Source: Parachlorella kessleri
Lineage: Eukaryota > Chlorophyta > Trebouxiophyceae > Chlorellales > Chlorellaceae
Direction: 5' to 3'
Assembly (NCBI GenBank): GCA_001598975.1
Contig: BBXU01000833.1
Span: 1-38,788, forward strand
DNA length: 38,788 bases
Under the pieces are notes generated by a model, which saw nothing but the letters and a program-made list of their open reading frames with translations, was not told the origin of the DNA and searched no databases. Numbering within the stretch: the stretch's first letter is position 1; each line of letters starts with the position of its first letter. The translations under genes and the position numbers were made by a program. This document shows positions 1 through 11,231 of this stretch, piece after piece.

Positions 1-240
1 AGGTGCCAGGTGGACTGCTTGTGTCGAACATGTATGAGTACTAGGTATGTAATGACCCGCCTGGCAAATTTCAGGAACAGCCCAGCAGCTCCACCGCAGC
101 TGGGAAGTGGCATGCAACCACATCCCAGTCTAAGCAGGATGTGTTCAGTCGCAAATCACGGTCACAATTTTATCGTTGTCTTGATGACAAACAAGAGGTT
201 GATCTGCCGGGAATACCGATGTCAGCCACTGGTGAGGTTG
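1..240. other. 3' flank of the glycosyltransferase gene
   Basis: This stretch lies downstream of the stop codon of the minus-strand glycosyltransferase and runs to the window edge. I see no convincing exon, splice-bounded reading frame or RNA gene in it. It presumably holds the 3' UTR of the neighbouring gene. Confidence 0.4.
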
Positions 241-2676
241 CTAACCCCCATTGCTAATAACCCCTGCACCGCTGCTGGTTCCTCCCCCATCTACAACCTC
301 GGTCGCCCCAAGCCCATTGGCACTGCTATCCCCTCTATCCTCCCCACTTCCAGGCACCTCCACCCGCCACCAGCTGAACATGTCCGTGTCCTGTGTTGCT
401 GTTAGCAGGGCAGGCCAGTGCCTTGGCAAGCCCTCAAGACCGTCCTGCCGCCCCTCTGCTTCTGTCCAGCTAGCTTCGCTGCCCCATCTGCAAGTGATAG
501 TAGATACCCTGGGTAAGTGGCCCTAGGGGCTGACGTTTTGGTTTGTGATGCTTGTGCGGCAATGTCACATCTTGGACTTTGTTGCCCACCCCACCCAGTG
601 AAAGCTGACAGGCGGGTACCCTAGGGCTGCCAGCTATCTTGCCGACCGCCACGCTTGCCGGCAGGCATGCACCCTAGTTCGCTGCTGGTCTTAACCTACA
701 ACCTGCAAACAGCACCAGCTATACTGCTAAGAACCGGCAATGAAATGTGAAACACCAGGGAAGCCATACTGCTCATACCAGCGTCTCGCTTACAGAGGCC
801 TCTGTGAGACTGAAGAAAAAACAAACAAAAAAAACAGGGAAGCCCTACCTGCGTGTGAAGGCTGCCCTGTTGTGATCTCGGTGCATGGCTGACAGCTCTT
901 GTTGGACCGGGTCCTCAATAACATTGAACCGCCCATGCCCGGGGCCCACCCTTGGGACGGTATCACTGCCCAGCTGCAGATGGGAGAGCTAGCCACCGTT
1001 CAGTCCTGCCAGAAGTGTCAACCAAAGGGCAAGACCCAGAGCATGACTGCATCCAGCCCAGTCAGTACATTTCGACCCTATCTCCTTTATGTTCGCATTG
1101 CCAGCCACTATAAAAAAATCTAGTCCGTAACGCTGAAGCTCATGGGAAGCTCAAGGGAATGCTCATGGTGTGGTAGCCCACGCCAGTGTGCATATCTGCC
1201 CAGAGCAACCCACCCCTGCTCCGCCTTAGCAGCCGCACCTGTGCCACCACCCTCCGGCACCAATCATCCTCCAGCCCGTCGTACCCAACATATGCTGCTG
1301 ACAGGCCGCCCACTGCGCTAAACAGCTCCACGTGGGCCAGCCAGGCGCCCCCACAGTAGGGCTCGTAGGGGACCTGGTTGCTGTATAGGGACTGCTCGGC
1401 TGCTAAGTGCAGAAACGGGGAGCTGCAGCAGAGCAGCGCGGGGGTGGGGCCCAGCCGTTGCAGGAATGAACCCAAGTTGCTGATGTGACACCGAGGGCAC
1501 AACTCGACGCTTTGCAACCCAGAACCATGTTGACTTTTCCCTACGCGACGACCATTTCCAGGTGATGCGCAGAAGTGTCGCAAGAATCAATATACAGAGG
1601 CCCTCGTGAGCCACTGCCACTGGCTTGCTCAGGGACCAGCAGTGTCAGCAGCACAGGTTCTATTTTGAAGTCTTTGCTCCTTGACCCTGAGCCTGTGCGT
1701 TCCTGCTAACCTGGGGAAGGCATATGACACGTTCACATACGGTGGGCTACCAACGGTAACAGGCTGTTGGCTTCAGCAACGCAGGTCCTACCCCACGACG
1801 ATCCTTGTCCCTGAGCCTCATCATTTCCATGCTGACCTGGGAAAGGCGTATGACACATTCACATATGGTGTTAGAGTTGCTCGCTGCACCGCCACATAGT
1901 TGGCAGCAAAGCCGCCTTCCGCCCTCTGGGCCAGCTGGTAGCCAATGTTGACCAGCAGCCCAGGGTTGAAGGCGGCCCTGCCCACCTGCTCCAGGACATG
2001 TATCCGGAAAGGAATGCCTGCAACAACGGCCCGTAAACAACCAGTCAGCTGCATGATCTGGCGCTGGAAAGCAGATTGACAAAGGTTCCACCTTTGTGAA
2101 AAGACTCGGGTCTGACGTTCATCACAGCCACATGCATGCACACAAGGTCATAAATTCCTTGCTAGTCTTCCTGCATGGCTAGGCTGGGTTGGATGGTCGG
2201 GGGGCGGCATGGAGCGCAGCAAGCAGCAAGCAAGTAGTGTGCAATATTCTTCTGCTCCCCGCACCGCGAAAGGCAGTTAAGTGCGCACTTCAAGGAAGAA
2301 CAGCCTCACCCTGCTGCATGAGAAGGCTGGAGAGGTAGACCACCAGGATGGAGGCCTGTGGGCAGTCGCTCCAGCACGGCAGCAGCACTGCTAGCTTTTC
2401 TCTTTGTGTGGGCTGCTTGAGGGGCTTGCCACCCCCCGCCTTGCCCCGCCAGTTGGGTATCCTGGCCAGGTCCGAGCCGTCCAAGGGGAAAACACCCGCC
2501 TCCTCTCCGCCAGGCTCGCCATCGAGGCTCCCAGCCGCATCAAGGCTGAGCTGGGTGCGGGTGGCTTGCCCAAAGAGCCGCAGCTCATATAGTATTGTCA
2601 GAGTGGCGACTGCTATCAGACAGGCCAGCAAGTAACGTAGTGTACTCCTTCCCCTGGGCCTTGCCAGGGCCTTCAT
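241..2676 (-). CDS. GT7-family (beta-1,4-galactosyltransferase-like) glycosyltransferase
   Basis: Predicted Golgi type II membrane enzyme that transfers a sugar, probably galactose, from a nucleotide sugar. Exons read on the minus strand: 2676-2310, 2017 to about 1890, an unresolved middle, about 1399 (or 1422) to 1239, 973-849, and 487-241 with a TAG stop. The start ATG at 2676 sits in a good context (ACCACCATGA). A short basic N-terminus precedes one membrane helix (YLLACLIAVATLTILY). The N-terminal GT7 part shows KLAVLLPCWSDC and, after the first intron, FRIHVLEQVGRAAFNPGLLV. The C-terminal GT7 part shows YCGGAWLAHVELFSAVGG and GLEDDW, the counterpart of the family's GGEDDD motif. The last exons give GPGHGRFNVIEDP, MHRDHNR and DGLEGL. 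Phases agree at 2310/2017, 1239/973 and 849/487. The family's DxD metal-binding segment, expected between exons 2 and 3, was not found. The gene may have an unusual small exon there or may be degraded. Sugar specificity cannot be told. Confidence 0.75.
1681..1870. repeat. Imperfect direct repeat (about 125 bp apart) in the glycosyltransferase
   Basis: Positions 1681-1745 and 1804-1870 carry the same segment (core: gaaggcatatgacacgttca against gaaaggcgtatgacacattc). On the minus strand each copy reads as a pyrimidine-rich tract ending in CCCAG, so each could act as a splice acceptor. The repeat lies exactly where the glycosyltransferase model cannot be joined. Confidence 0.7.
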
Positions 2677-2948
2677 GGTGGTTACAGTTGTTGCGTCATG
2701 GAGGGGGAGAGGCAAGCTTGATGTGGAGCCGTATACAAGGCTGTAGGTATCGAAAAGCGCAGTTGTTGTCGGGAGCTGTCTTGCGCCTTCCCAAAGCCTT
2801 GGACACGTGGTGGAGGGAACTGACGTTCAAAGCCTGGTGGTGACAGTGCTGAGGGATCTTGAAGCCCGCCTGGCGATCCTGGTGCTTAAAGTTGAAGATC
2901 ACTACGACTTAATATATGTCATCGATCAGCTAACCCAAACTTCGCCGC
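2677..2948. promoter_or_regulatory. Divergent intergenic promoter region
   Basis: 272 bp separate the start codons of the minus-strand glycosyltransferase and the plus-strand BRCT gene, so both promoters or 5' UTRs must lie here or overlap the genes. An AT-rich TATA-like stretch (TTAATATATG) is at 2909-2918, about 31-40 bp before the BRCT start codon. That is close for a TATA box, and transcription starts are not visible. Confidence 0.4.
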
Positions 2949-5900
2949 ATGGGCAACCAGCTGTGGGCCAAGGATGTTGTGCTATGCGTGACTGGTTTGA
3001 CACGCCAAGAGCGACAGGTAACTTGCTCAAGCGTTTCTGGCCTTCTGCAGATTGGTTCTTGCTTGCAGATTGTGACAAGGTGGCAAGCACGACTATGGTC
3101 TGTGGACACCACTTTCCTCTTATTTGGTGCGTGCAGGCTGCTGAGGAGGTGATCACAGCTGCTGGAGGCAGGTGCGCTGTGCTTCTTTTTTCAACTCCTT
3201 AATGCAGGGCATCACTTGGCTTGTAAAGTTGGCAGGGTCCTACTAGTGCAGACCCTCCGTCCCTGTTGGGCTTGGCTTGTCAGTTGCGAGTTTTACTTTC
3301 ACAGATACTCTCCAAACCTCTCGCGCCGCTGCACCCATCTTCTAGTGGCGCCAAACGCCCCTCCTTCTGACAAGCTAACCAGCGCAGCTCGGAACCAGCA
3401 TAAGTGGGGCCTCAAGCTTGTCAGCTCTGGCTGGCTGGCGGCCTGTGCTGAGTGCCAGGCGCACCAAGATGAGCGGCCCTTTCTGGCACTTGTGGAGCGC
3501 ACACCACTTGCAACGCGGACCTTGAATAAGGTGCGCCGCTGACCTGGGATCTGCTGCATGCCTGGCGAGAGCCAGGGCTATATATGTACCTCGGCTGCAT
3601 TTCGGTGCTACTGCTTGGAGTGGCAAGGATAGCCTAGAACCCCACATGGAAGCCATATGTGCTGGTACGCCAAGCGCTTTCTTGGGGATCTGTATCAATA
3701 TCCAGTGCAGGCTAGGGTGCCGTGGTTGGCTGCCAAGGCCGTTTGACGTTACGTCAGACACCTTCCCGCAGGAGTCAAGCCGGGGAGGACTAGCCACAGC
3801 GACCTTCAATGCCAGTCGGGCAACCTCCGTGCCGGACTCTTGCGGCCAGCCCCCAGCAGCACAGTACCACCACCACCACCAGCAGCCTCAGCAGCAGCAC
3901 CAGCACCAGCAGCACCAGCTGCACGTGGAAGGCGCAGGGCCTAGCCAGGTCTGGCGGCCTGTGCCATCTAACTTGCACACCCAGCTCGCCGAGGTGAAGC
4001 ATAGCCTGAGGCCGGGGCCAGCAGGAACAACAGCGCATGGCCACTCCCTGGGAGGCTCGGTGCACCTGAACACTGATGGAAATGGCAACGCCACCAGCAG
4101 GAGAGCTGGCCCAGATGAGCGCCAGCAGGTACCTCGAGGGAGTGCAGTCCCTGGTCGCACGAAAGGCGCCGCCAAGGGAGCGAGCAAGGGCGAGAGCAAG
4201 GGCGTCTCCTGGGCACCGCTGCCTGATGCTGCTGCCGAGCGCTTCCTGGCGCAGCCGGTGGAGCTTGGTTCACAAGGTGAGGTACAGGGCACATGAGGTG
4301 AAGTTGCCCAGCATTGGTGCGCCTAATTAGAAGTGGGTGTGCGCTTACTACGTAGTGGGTGCAGGGCAGATGCGTCTGCCCAGCATAGCTGTCCTTCCTT
4401 AGCTGTGTTTATTAGATGCCCACCCTGAAGGGGCTTGCACAGGAGTCTCTGCGAGCAGCAGCCAACCCTAGGATGCACGGTGGATGCGTTCATAGGATCA
4501 CGGAATATGTCTTTTCCTTGCGGCTAATAGAGCCAATTAGACTGGGCATATGCAGGCACATGCGTGCAGCTCTGCTACCCCCTAGCTGGACTAGGACTTG
4601 CTGCTAGCCAGCCTCGAAAACTTTCAGGATGACCAACACCTGACGTGTGCCTGCAGGCTTCGAAGCAGACTGGTGTTTTGAGCACCTGCCCCTCACTCAG
4701 GCCGGCTTCATGCCTACGGACGACCTGCTGCACCATTTGCAGGAGCAGGACCAGTCAGCTTCCTTCAGTCCTCTGCCCCGGAAGCCCTCAAAGCAGCCAG
4801 GCAGCCATTCAGCAAGCCCTCAAAGTGCTGACAAGCACGGAGCTGCGCTTATGGAAATGGAAAGGGAGATAGTACCGCCCTTGGGGCAACCAGCGAAAGA
4901 AACAGGGATGCTCAGCAGCTGGCCGCTGCAGCCGCACGGCATCCTCAGCGGCATGAGCGCTGCCGCGGTGGCACCGGATAGCTGGGTCCAGCCAGCAGCC
5001 ACCGAACGCACAGACGGTCGGGCTGGGCTGCAACTGGCAGGTAGGCAGCAGCCGTCAGTAAGGAGAGCAGGAGCAGACAGATGTCCAATTGCAAGCCCCG
5101 ATAATGGCCCATGCAGTATGCCGTCAGACCAGCAGCAGCAACAGCACTCGGCTGCGCAGCCAGGCCCTAGCACGCCATTCGCTGCTGTGTCCCCTGGCCC
5201 GGCGAGCCCAGCCGTGCCAGGCAGTGGAGGCGACATTGCTAGCCTGCTGGCCAGGCTGCAACAGGCTCAGCAGGCGCCAGCTTTTACCCCGTTGGCAGCA
5301 CGACCCAGCCGCCGAGGCAGTGCCACCCGACAGGACCCTTCTCCCAATGCTGCTACGCAACAGCAGCAACCAGCGCGGCAGGCGCCAGTCCACGCTGTCC
5401 AACGAGCCGAGCCAGTGGCCATGGCTGCAAAGGGAGGTCCGTCACGTTGGCGGGCGGCCACCGAGCTGGACCTGGACAGGCTAGTTCAGCAGCTGCAGCA
5501 AGCCGCCTGTATGCAGGCCCAGCGTGACCTGCCTGGGGCCCCGCAGGCACATGCCCAGCCACAGCTGCTTGAAGAGCAGGGCCAGGGGCATATTGACAAA
5601 GTCACCGTGCCAGGTGGGCAGCCTGTTGTGGCCACAGTAGCAGTACTGGTGCAGCAGCTCAGAGCAGGACCGACGGCAGATGATGCAGCAGCAGCAGCAC
5701 TGCTGGGTGATGCTGCCAGGGCCCAGCACACGGCGGCACTGTTGCAGCAGCTGCAGGTAGGGGGTGCGAGATGGAGAGCATGTGAGTGTGTCGCTGTGTT
5801 CGGGTGCAGGTGCAAGTGTGTTTCATAGCAGGTCATGCTTCTCTCTGAGCAAATATTGATGGGGTGCCTAGGCAGGTGGGAGCCATCCTGCTTGTATTAT

Positions 5901-8900
5901 CAAGTGGAACCTTCATGCTACTGAATATAACTTACTAGTATCCCTGCGGTGGCCTGAGTGCCTGGGACCAGGAGCTTCGTGCTAGAAGTACCCTTCCTCC
6001 ATGCATGCTTATCTCTGCAGGTCGGCCATGTTCCTATCACTAGTGGCAACAGAGCGCCCCAGGACCTTCCCCAACTCCTGCAGCAGCTGCAAGGCAGCCT
6101 TCCAGAGGCGCAACACCAACCTGTGCAACAGGCTGAGCAGGGAATACATCTGCCAGCAGGGCAGCCACCCAAGCAGCCCCAACAGCCTGCTGACCATGCT
6201 ATCTCCTGGGACCCAGCTGCCCTATTCTCCCTGCTGGCCAGCAGCATAACTGACACAGAGGAGAGCAAACGTGTCAGTCCACATAGCTCCCTTCACACGG
6301 CACAGCCTTGGCAGAAGCATCAGAAGCAGCAACGACAGCAGGGTCAGCCTTCAGAGCACCATGGTGGTGACCTGACTCCTCCCAGGCCTGTCGGCATGGA
6401 ATCCTTGCTGAGCATGGTCCTGCAGGGGCGTGAGCAGCAGCAGCAGCAGCCAGAGCAAGTCAGAATGAAGAATTGTGGAAGCCCGGCGGTAAATATCCAA
6501 GCCATGCTAAGCACGCTACAGCAAGGGCAGCAGCAGTCAGGTCAAGGCAGCCTTCAAGAGCCTGGCCGCCGTCCAGTCGACATCCAAGCCGTGCTCAGCA
6601 CGCTGCAGCAGGTGCAGCAGCAGCACCCAGGTCAAGGCAGCCTTCAGGAGCCTGGCCGGCAGCCAGCTGAACTTCAAGCCTTGCTAGGTATGCTTGAGCA
6701 GGGGCGGCAGCAGCAGGCGCCAGTACAGATGATGAACCCTGGGCACAGCAACCGGACAGCTGGCATAGAAGCCATGCTAGGCATGCTTCGGCAGGGACAG
6801 CAGGCGGAGGAGGGGCAGTTTACAAGAGACAGCAGTGGTTACAAGGAGGCTGACAGCAGAGCAGTCAATTTAGGAGCGCTGCTAAGCATGCTTCAGCCAG
6901 GCCAGCAGCAACCTGAACAGCAGGGTGACCCGCCAGTGGAGGCGGGTACAGACCAAGAAGCTGGCGTAAAACTGGCTGCCCTCCTGCAGCAACTGCAGCA
7001 GGCTGGCCGGCAGCAAACTGAAGGCAAAGCAAGCGACCAGGTTCAAGTGCCACCAGTAGGGCAGCAAACCCGGCAGGGCAAAGCCCCAGAGCAGCTCAAG
7101 CAAAGCATGCAAGCCCTCTTGCCTGACGAGCAGCAGCAAGGCATGCCTCATTTGCGTGTTCACCCAGCACACAGCCAGGCACAGGGGTTCTCCGCTGCAA
7201 AGCCACAGCGCCCACCCAGGAGTGAAGAAGCAGCTCTTAGGTCCCTCGAGAAGGGTCTAGCAGCTGCGATACTTGCAGCTGAGGAGGGGCAGCAACAGGC
7301 AGCCGGACAGAGGACAGTCCACCGCTCCTGGGACCCAGCTGCTGCCCCTGCTTTACATGGGTTGAGCGGGCCCCTCCCACCTGGATATCTAGGGATGTCA
7401 GCACCCAGGCATCGGGGTCAGCAGCGTGAGGGTACTGCTAAAGCTCCTGCTGCTCCTACTGCCGCCGGTGTGACTCCTGTCCATGACACTGCACAGCCTG
7501 CCATGGACTCTCCCAGTGTGAGCGAGACTGTGCTCAACACCCCCTCGGACGACCCGACATACCCCTCCCAGCAGCAGAGCTGCTGGCAGAAACAGCAGCC
7601 ATTTGGCACCCAGCCAGGTGGCATGCCCTCACCTATGCAGCTGGACTGGCAGCAACCTGCCAGGGTTGCTGTGCAGGCAGGGGCTGCAGCTGCAGCAGGC
7701 TCTGCTGAGCCTGCTGCCCCCGAGCCCACCCTGGTTGTACCAGAGTTGCCTGGGCAGTCTTCTTGCGCTGACGCTGCCTATGCCGGCAAGGAGGGAGCCC
7801 AGGGCATGCCTCAGGCTACCTTCACCACCCCTACCAGCAGCAGCATTGGCGGCGGCGGCGGCAGTGCCTTTGCTGTGCACGGCGAAGGCATGGATGCTGG
7901 CAGTGCTGCCAGGGGTCGAGAGGCGGCCTCCCAGGTGGCCGAGAGTGTGGAGGGCGTGTTTGAGGGCATCGCCGCGATACTCGACCCAGACCTGTCAGAG
8001 GAAGAAGCGCGCAGGCAAGTGGGTGCCTAGCCCTGGAGATTGCTTTGCCAGCCTTGCTAGAGAAAGCAGTGTAGCATGGAGCCTTGGTGATGCAAGCTCC
8101 AGGTGATTGGGTTATACCTAGCCCACATAGTAGCAACCTCAGCAACTAGCAGGGTGAGCGTGCGCTGGAGTCCCCTGGGGCTTCAGGAGGCACTGCAGGA
8201 ATGGCTGCAGTTGACCAGATTTGCCACGTGCTGTGCTCTTGCCAACACATCAAGCCCTCCGCAGGCCTTCATTTAGCATCCTCCCCCGCTTCACCACGTC
8301 TGTTTTAAAGGCCCCATGCGCTACCAGTCTGCCTTCCTTGCGTGTACAGGGTGGCCCAAGCTCTTCAGCAAGGCGGAGGAAAGGTAGTAGTGGGTGCCCG
8401 GCTGGGCCAAGGGGCAACTCATGTGGTGTGCCAGCCAGAGGCAGCACTGCGGTGGCTCTCCTTGAGTGAGTGAGACAGATGTGCCAACCCTCCTTCGGCA
8501 GATGGCTCCTGTCCCTGGATCTGTTGTTGTGTAGCCACGAACCAGCTGCCACCAATTAATCCAATGCGTGCTTGGTGCCTGCTGGGGATAGCTGTGTTTT
8601 CTCGTCACCTCCACCTCCCGCTACCATGCCTTGTGGCTATGACAGCGGCACACAGCCTTGCCCGGCCAATCCACAGCTTTCATCGAGTGCACCTTCAGTT
8701 TCTTGCCAATTGCGGCCAGCCAAAACCCTCCCTGGATGAGCGTGCATCTGCGTGTGGAAGGGTTGTGTACGACAGGGCGCCTGCCCTTTTCTGCAGGTCT
8801 GGGCATCATCTCTCCCCAGTGGGTGGTCAGATCTCTCAAGTCAGGCCGCCAGCAGCGGTGCTTGATGGTATCTGCTGATGCCACAAGGCACCTTCCAGCA

Positions 8901-10867
8901 GGGCCAGAGCAGGGCTGCAACCAGCTCAAGGCGCCGCTCAGAGGCACAGGTGAGGTCATACATATATAATACATACTGCCCTGCTGATGTTGGGGAATGT
9001 TGTGGAGGGCTGCTGGTGCATGCAGCCATAGCAGGCCTTGTAGTTTAGTGTGCCCTTAGCAAGCACCCATGCCGGCAATGGGCATAGCCTTCGTTTGTCC
9101 TTGCAAGCTGGATCAGCGAGCTCCGCACACTAGCTTGCCCGGGCTGCCAGCCTGCAAGGCAACCTAGCTCTTGCTGCTTGCAGACAGCAGCCGAGGCAGC
9201 ATGTCACCACTAGGGCAGTTGCAGAGCAAGGAGGCTAGGGCTGCAATGCTGCAGCAACTTGCTGGGCACTCCAACGGGCCTTCTCCTGCCACTGGTGCCA
9301 CCTTGGGTGCTGGAAACCCTGGTAAGTCTGCCTGACTATAGCTATGCATACAGTAGAGAATTCTGATGTGCAAGCTTGGTTGGGAGTTTCATATGCAGGA
9401 TGAGCTGTCCCCCTTTGAGGTGGTGGCTGCTACCATTGCTGGAATGCCAGGGATTTTCATTTCAATCTTTAAATACCACCTGGTGCTGCTGGGTGTCAAA
9501 CGGCGTGTGTGCCCTGGCAGGAGATCCTGTAGCCCTAGCCCACTTCAACTGTATGACTGCTAGACCATGGTGCAGGGGCCCCGCTTTGCACGCCTGCCAG
9601 CATGTTGGTGGGATTTGCTTGGTCGGTCGTTGACCCACCAGCCGAGGCGCGGCCAGACTCGACAGTGATCCCCCGGCTGGCGTCTGTGCTGCAGCAGTAT
9701 GGCCCCGGGTAAGCCGCACTGTGCCACAATAGTAGGCAGAGAGTTCGCTGTCTCCTGCGACGGTGGCACTGGCATGAGTGCGCTCCTGTTGAGGTGGCTT
9801 GCAATTGAAGGCCTCGGGCCTGAGTTGCTCCATGGGGTAATGCCTGATGGCTCCTCCCCTGCGTCAGCAGTCAGCCTCCTGCTATGAAAATTGACGCAGA
9901 GGGCTTGATCAGGTTCACACACTTTGCATTCTTTCACCGCTTTGTAGGGACGTCATCCCAGACAGTGAGGATGAGGAGGACCAGTTTTGCTTGGGAGCGA
10001 CCCAGGCAGCCTACAATGAAGCGCTCAACAGCTTTGAACAAGCTCAAGGCTACTCCCAGGCAGCAGCCAGGGGCATGTCACTCACTGCCCATGACAGCAA
10101 TGGAGGAGGAGGGAGTCCAGCGCAGCATGGGTGGCTGCAGGAGGCTGCCGGCTTTCCTGGGGCTGCCTCAATAACGCTGCTGCTGCCGCGAGATGGCAGG
10201 GGAGAGCTGGGCCATGATAGCCGCTGCTTTGCGCTGCCTGGCAGGGCTGCTTCGCCGCTAGAGCTGCTGCACTTCGTCCACAGTTACTACCAGGTGCGTG
10301 AATGGTGCTTATCCAGAAGCTGTATTGCGAGGTGTCCATAGATCCAGGGTAAACCGAGCTTTTGTGTATCTTTCGTTGTCATTGACACCCAGGCCTTGCA
10401 ACTGCAGTGTGAGGGAATGCTCAGCTGCTGAAGTAGCACTGCACTGGGAGTGGCTAGACCTGCTGCCTGCTTGCGAGACCCACAAGGTTGCCCACAAGGA
10501 GGGACTGCTGTGAAGCGGCCCCGCTGTCCATGCTGTGGCTGCTCCACGTTTGTACTGGCCTGCTGCAAGACTTGCCCAATATAAGGAGCTGTTGCTTGAA
10601 AGCAGCCTAACCGTGCATGCCATGGCTCCAGTCATTTCACTGTGAGCTGCTTGCCTGCAGGAAGCAATTCCTATCGAGGAGCAGGTTGTCCTGCTGCGCA
10701 GCAGCTCCGCTGTGCACGCTGTGGCGTCCGTGGTCAAGCCAGCATTCCTTGATATGCGGCCACTGGCGAGGCATCAGCTGCTAGGACCCAGGCTGAGTCT
10801 GGAAGGGCTGTTCAAGATCACCAGAGAGCCGCTGGGGGGCATTTATGAGTTGCGGCTGGGCTGTTAA
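2949..10867 (+). CDS. Large BRCT-domain protein with Gln-rich leucine repeats (1651 aa)
   Basis: Exons: 2949-3017, 3137-3171, 3305-3530, 3772-4276, 4657-5756, 6021-8014, 8350-8465, 8797-8949, 9184-9321, 9642-9708, 9948-10293, 10661-10867. They sum to 1652 codons with every phase matching. The start is MGNQLWAKDVV in a strong context (GCCGCATGG). BRCT domain 1 covers about residues 8-110, with CVTGL, AAGGRYSP, CTHLLVA and the conserved Trp in KLVSSGWLAAC. A His/Gln-rich linker and a very Gln-rich region (about 280-1300) follow. BRCT domain 2 starts near residue 1311, with GGGKVVVGARLGQGATHVVC and IISPQWVVRSL. It is spread over two exons joined by a GC-AG and a GT-AG intron. An acidic patch (DSEDEEDQF) and a conserved-looking C-terminus follow. 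BRCT domains bind phosphopeptides in DNA-damage and replication proteins. The first domain faintly recalls TopBP1/Rad4 types, but I cannot assign an orthologue. Confidence 0.85.
5232..7140 (+). repeat. Coding degenerate leucine/glutamine repeats in the BRCT protein
   Basis: At least a dozen degenerate copies of a motif like (I/L/V)xx(L/M)Lxx(L/M)QQ occur in frame across two exons. Examples are DIASLLARLQQAQQ, LDRLVQQLQQAA, DLPQLLQQLQGS, NIQAMLSTLQQGQQQ, DIQAVLSTLQQVQQQ, ELQALLGMLEQGRQQ, GIEAMLGMLRQGQQ, NLGALLSMLQPGQQQ and KLAALLQQLQQAGRQQ. Spacing is irregular and is filled with Pro, Gly, Ser and Gln. The nearest copies (about 6490-6650) also share DNA-level similarity. This suggests recent internal duplication there and older copies elsewhere. 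Confidence 0.8.
8015..8349 (+). other. GC-AG intron in the BRCT gene
   Basis: The donor reads CAG|GCAAGT, the usual consensus of GC-AG introns, and the acceptor ends TACAG. Joining AG with the G at 8350 continues the frame directly into the second BRCT domain. The GT donor four bases downstream would put that domain out of frame. Confidence 0.75.
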
Positions 10868-11231
10868 ATTTTTCCTTCGGCAAGCATCGTGGCTGCCTTG
10901 CTCTGCACTGCGGCTGCAAGTTTGGCTGGGCGTAGTTGCTCTGGAAAAGCCTTGTGTGAGGACTGCGCAAGGCTGCACACGATCCAGGCTCATAGATAGG
11001 GCATATGCAGCATGTTGTTCCCATCGAGCACGGCTGGCCACCTCAATTAGAAGCGTGGTCGTCCCAAACGTGTTGCGCCTATGACTCAGCACTTGTGAGT
11101 AGGTCAGGTGCGAGCTGCGAATACCACCTGCCTAGGCCTCTAGCGCGTTGGCAGCACTACGACCTGCTTGAACTCTGCGTAGTAGCGCTGGTGTTCCAAC
11201 TGCAAGTGTTGCTGCGATCTCCGACACCGTC
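10868..11231. other. Intergenic spacer before the first PAN gene
   Basis: 364 bp between the stop of the BRCT gene and the start codon of the first PAN-like gene. It must hold the 3' UTR of one and the promoter of the other. No further exon or clear TATA element was seen. Confidence 0.4.

Noticed and set aside
2674..2715. Glycosyltransferase start at 2715
   Set aside because: The codon there is TTG. The first in-frame ATG, with a good context, is at 2676.
8014..8030. End of the BRCT protein at the TAG after 8027 (VGA stop)
   Set aside because: Splicing from the GC donor at 8015 continues in frame into a second BRCT domain and four more exons that close in phase.
7418..8145. Several minus- and plus-strand frames opposite the Gln-rich exon
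   Set aside because: High GC and CAG/CTG repeats keep all frames open. Only the frame linking both BRCT domains has matching exon phases.
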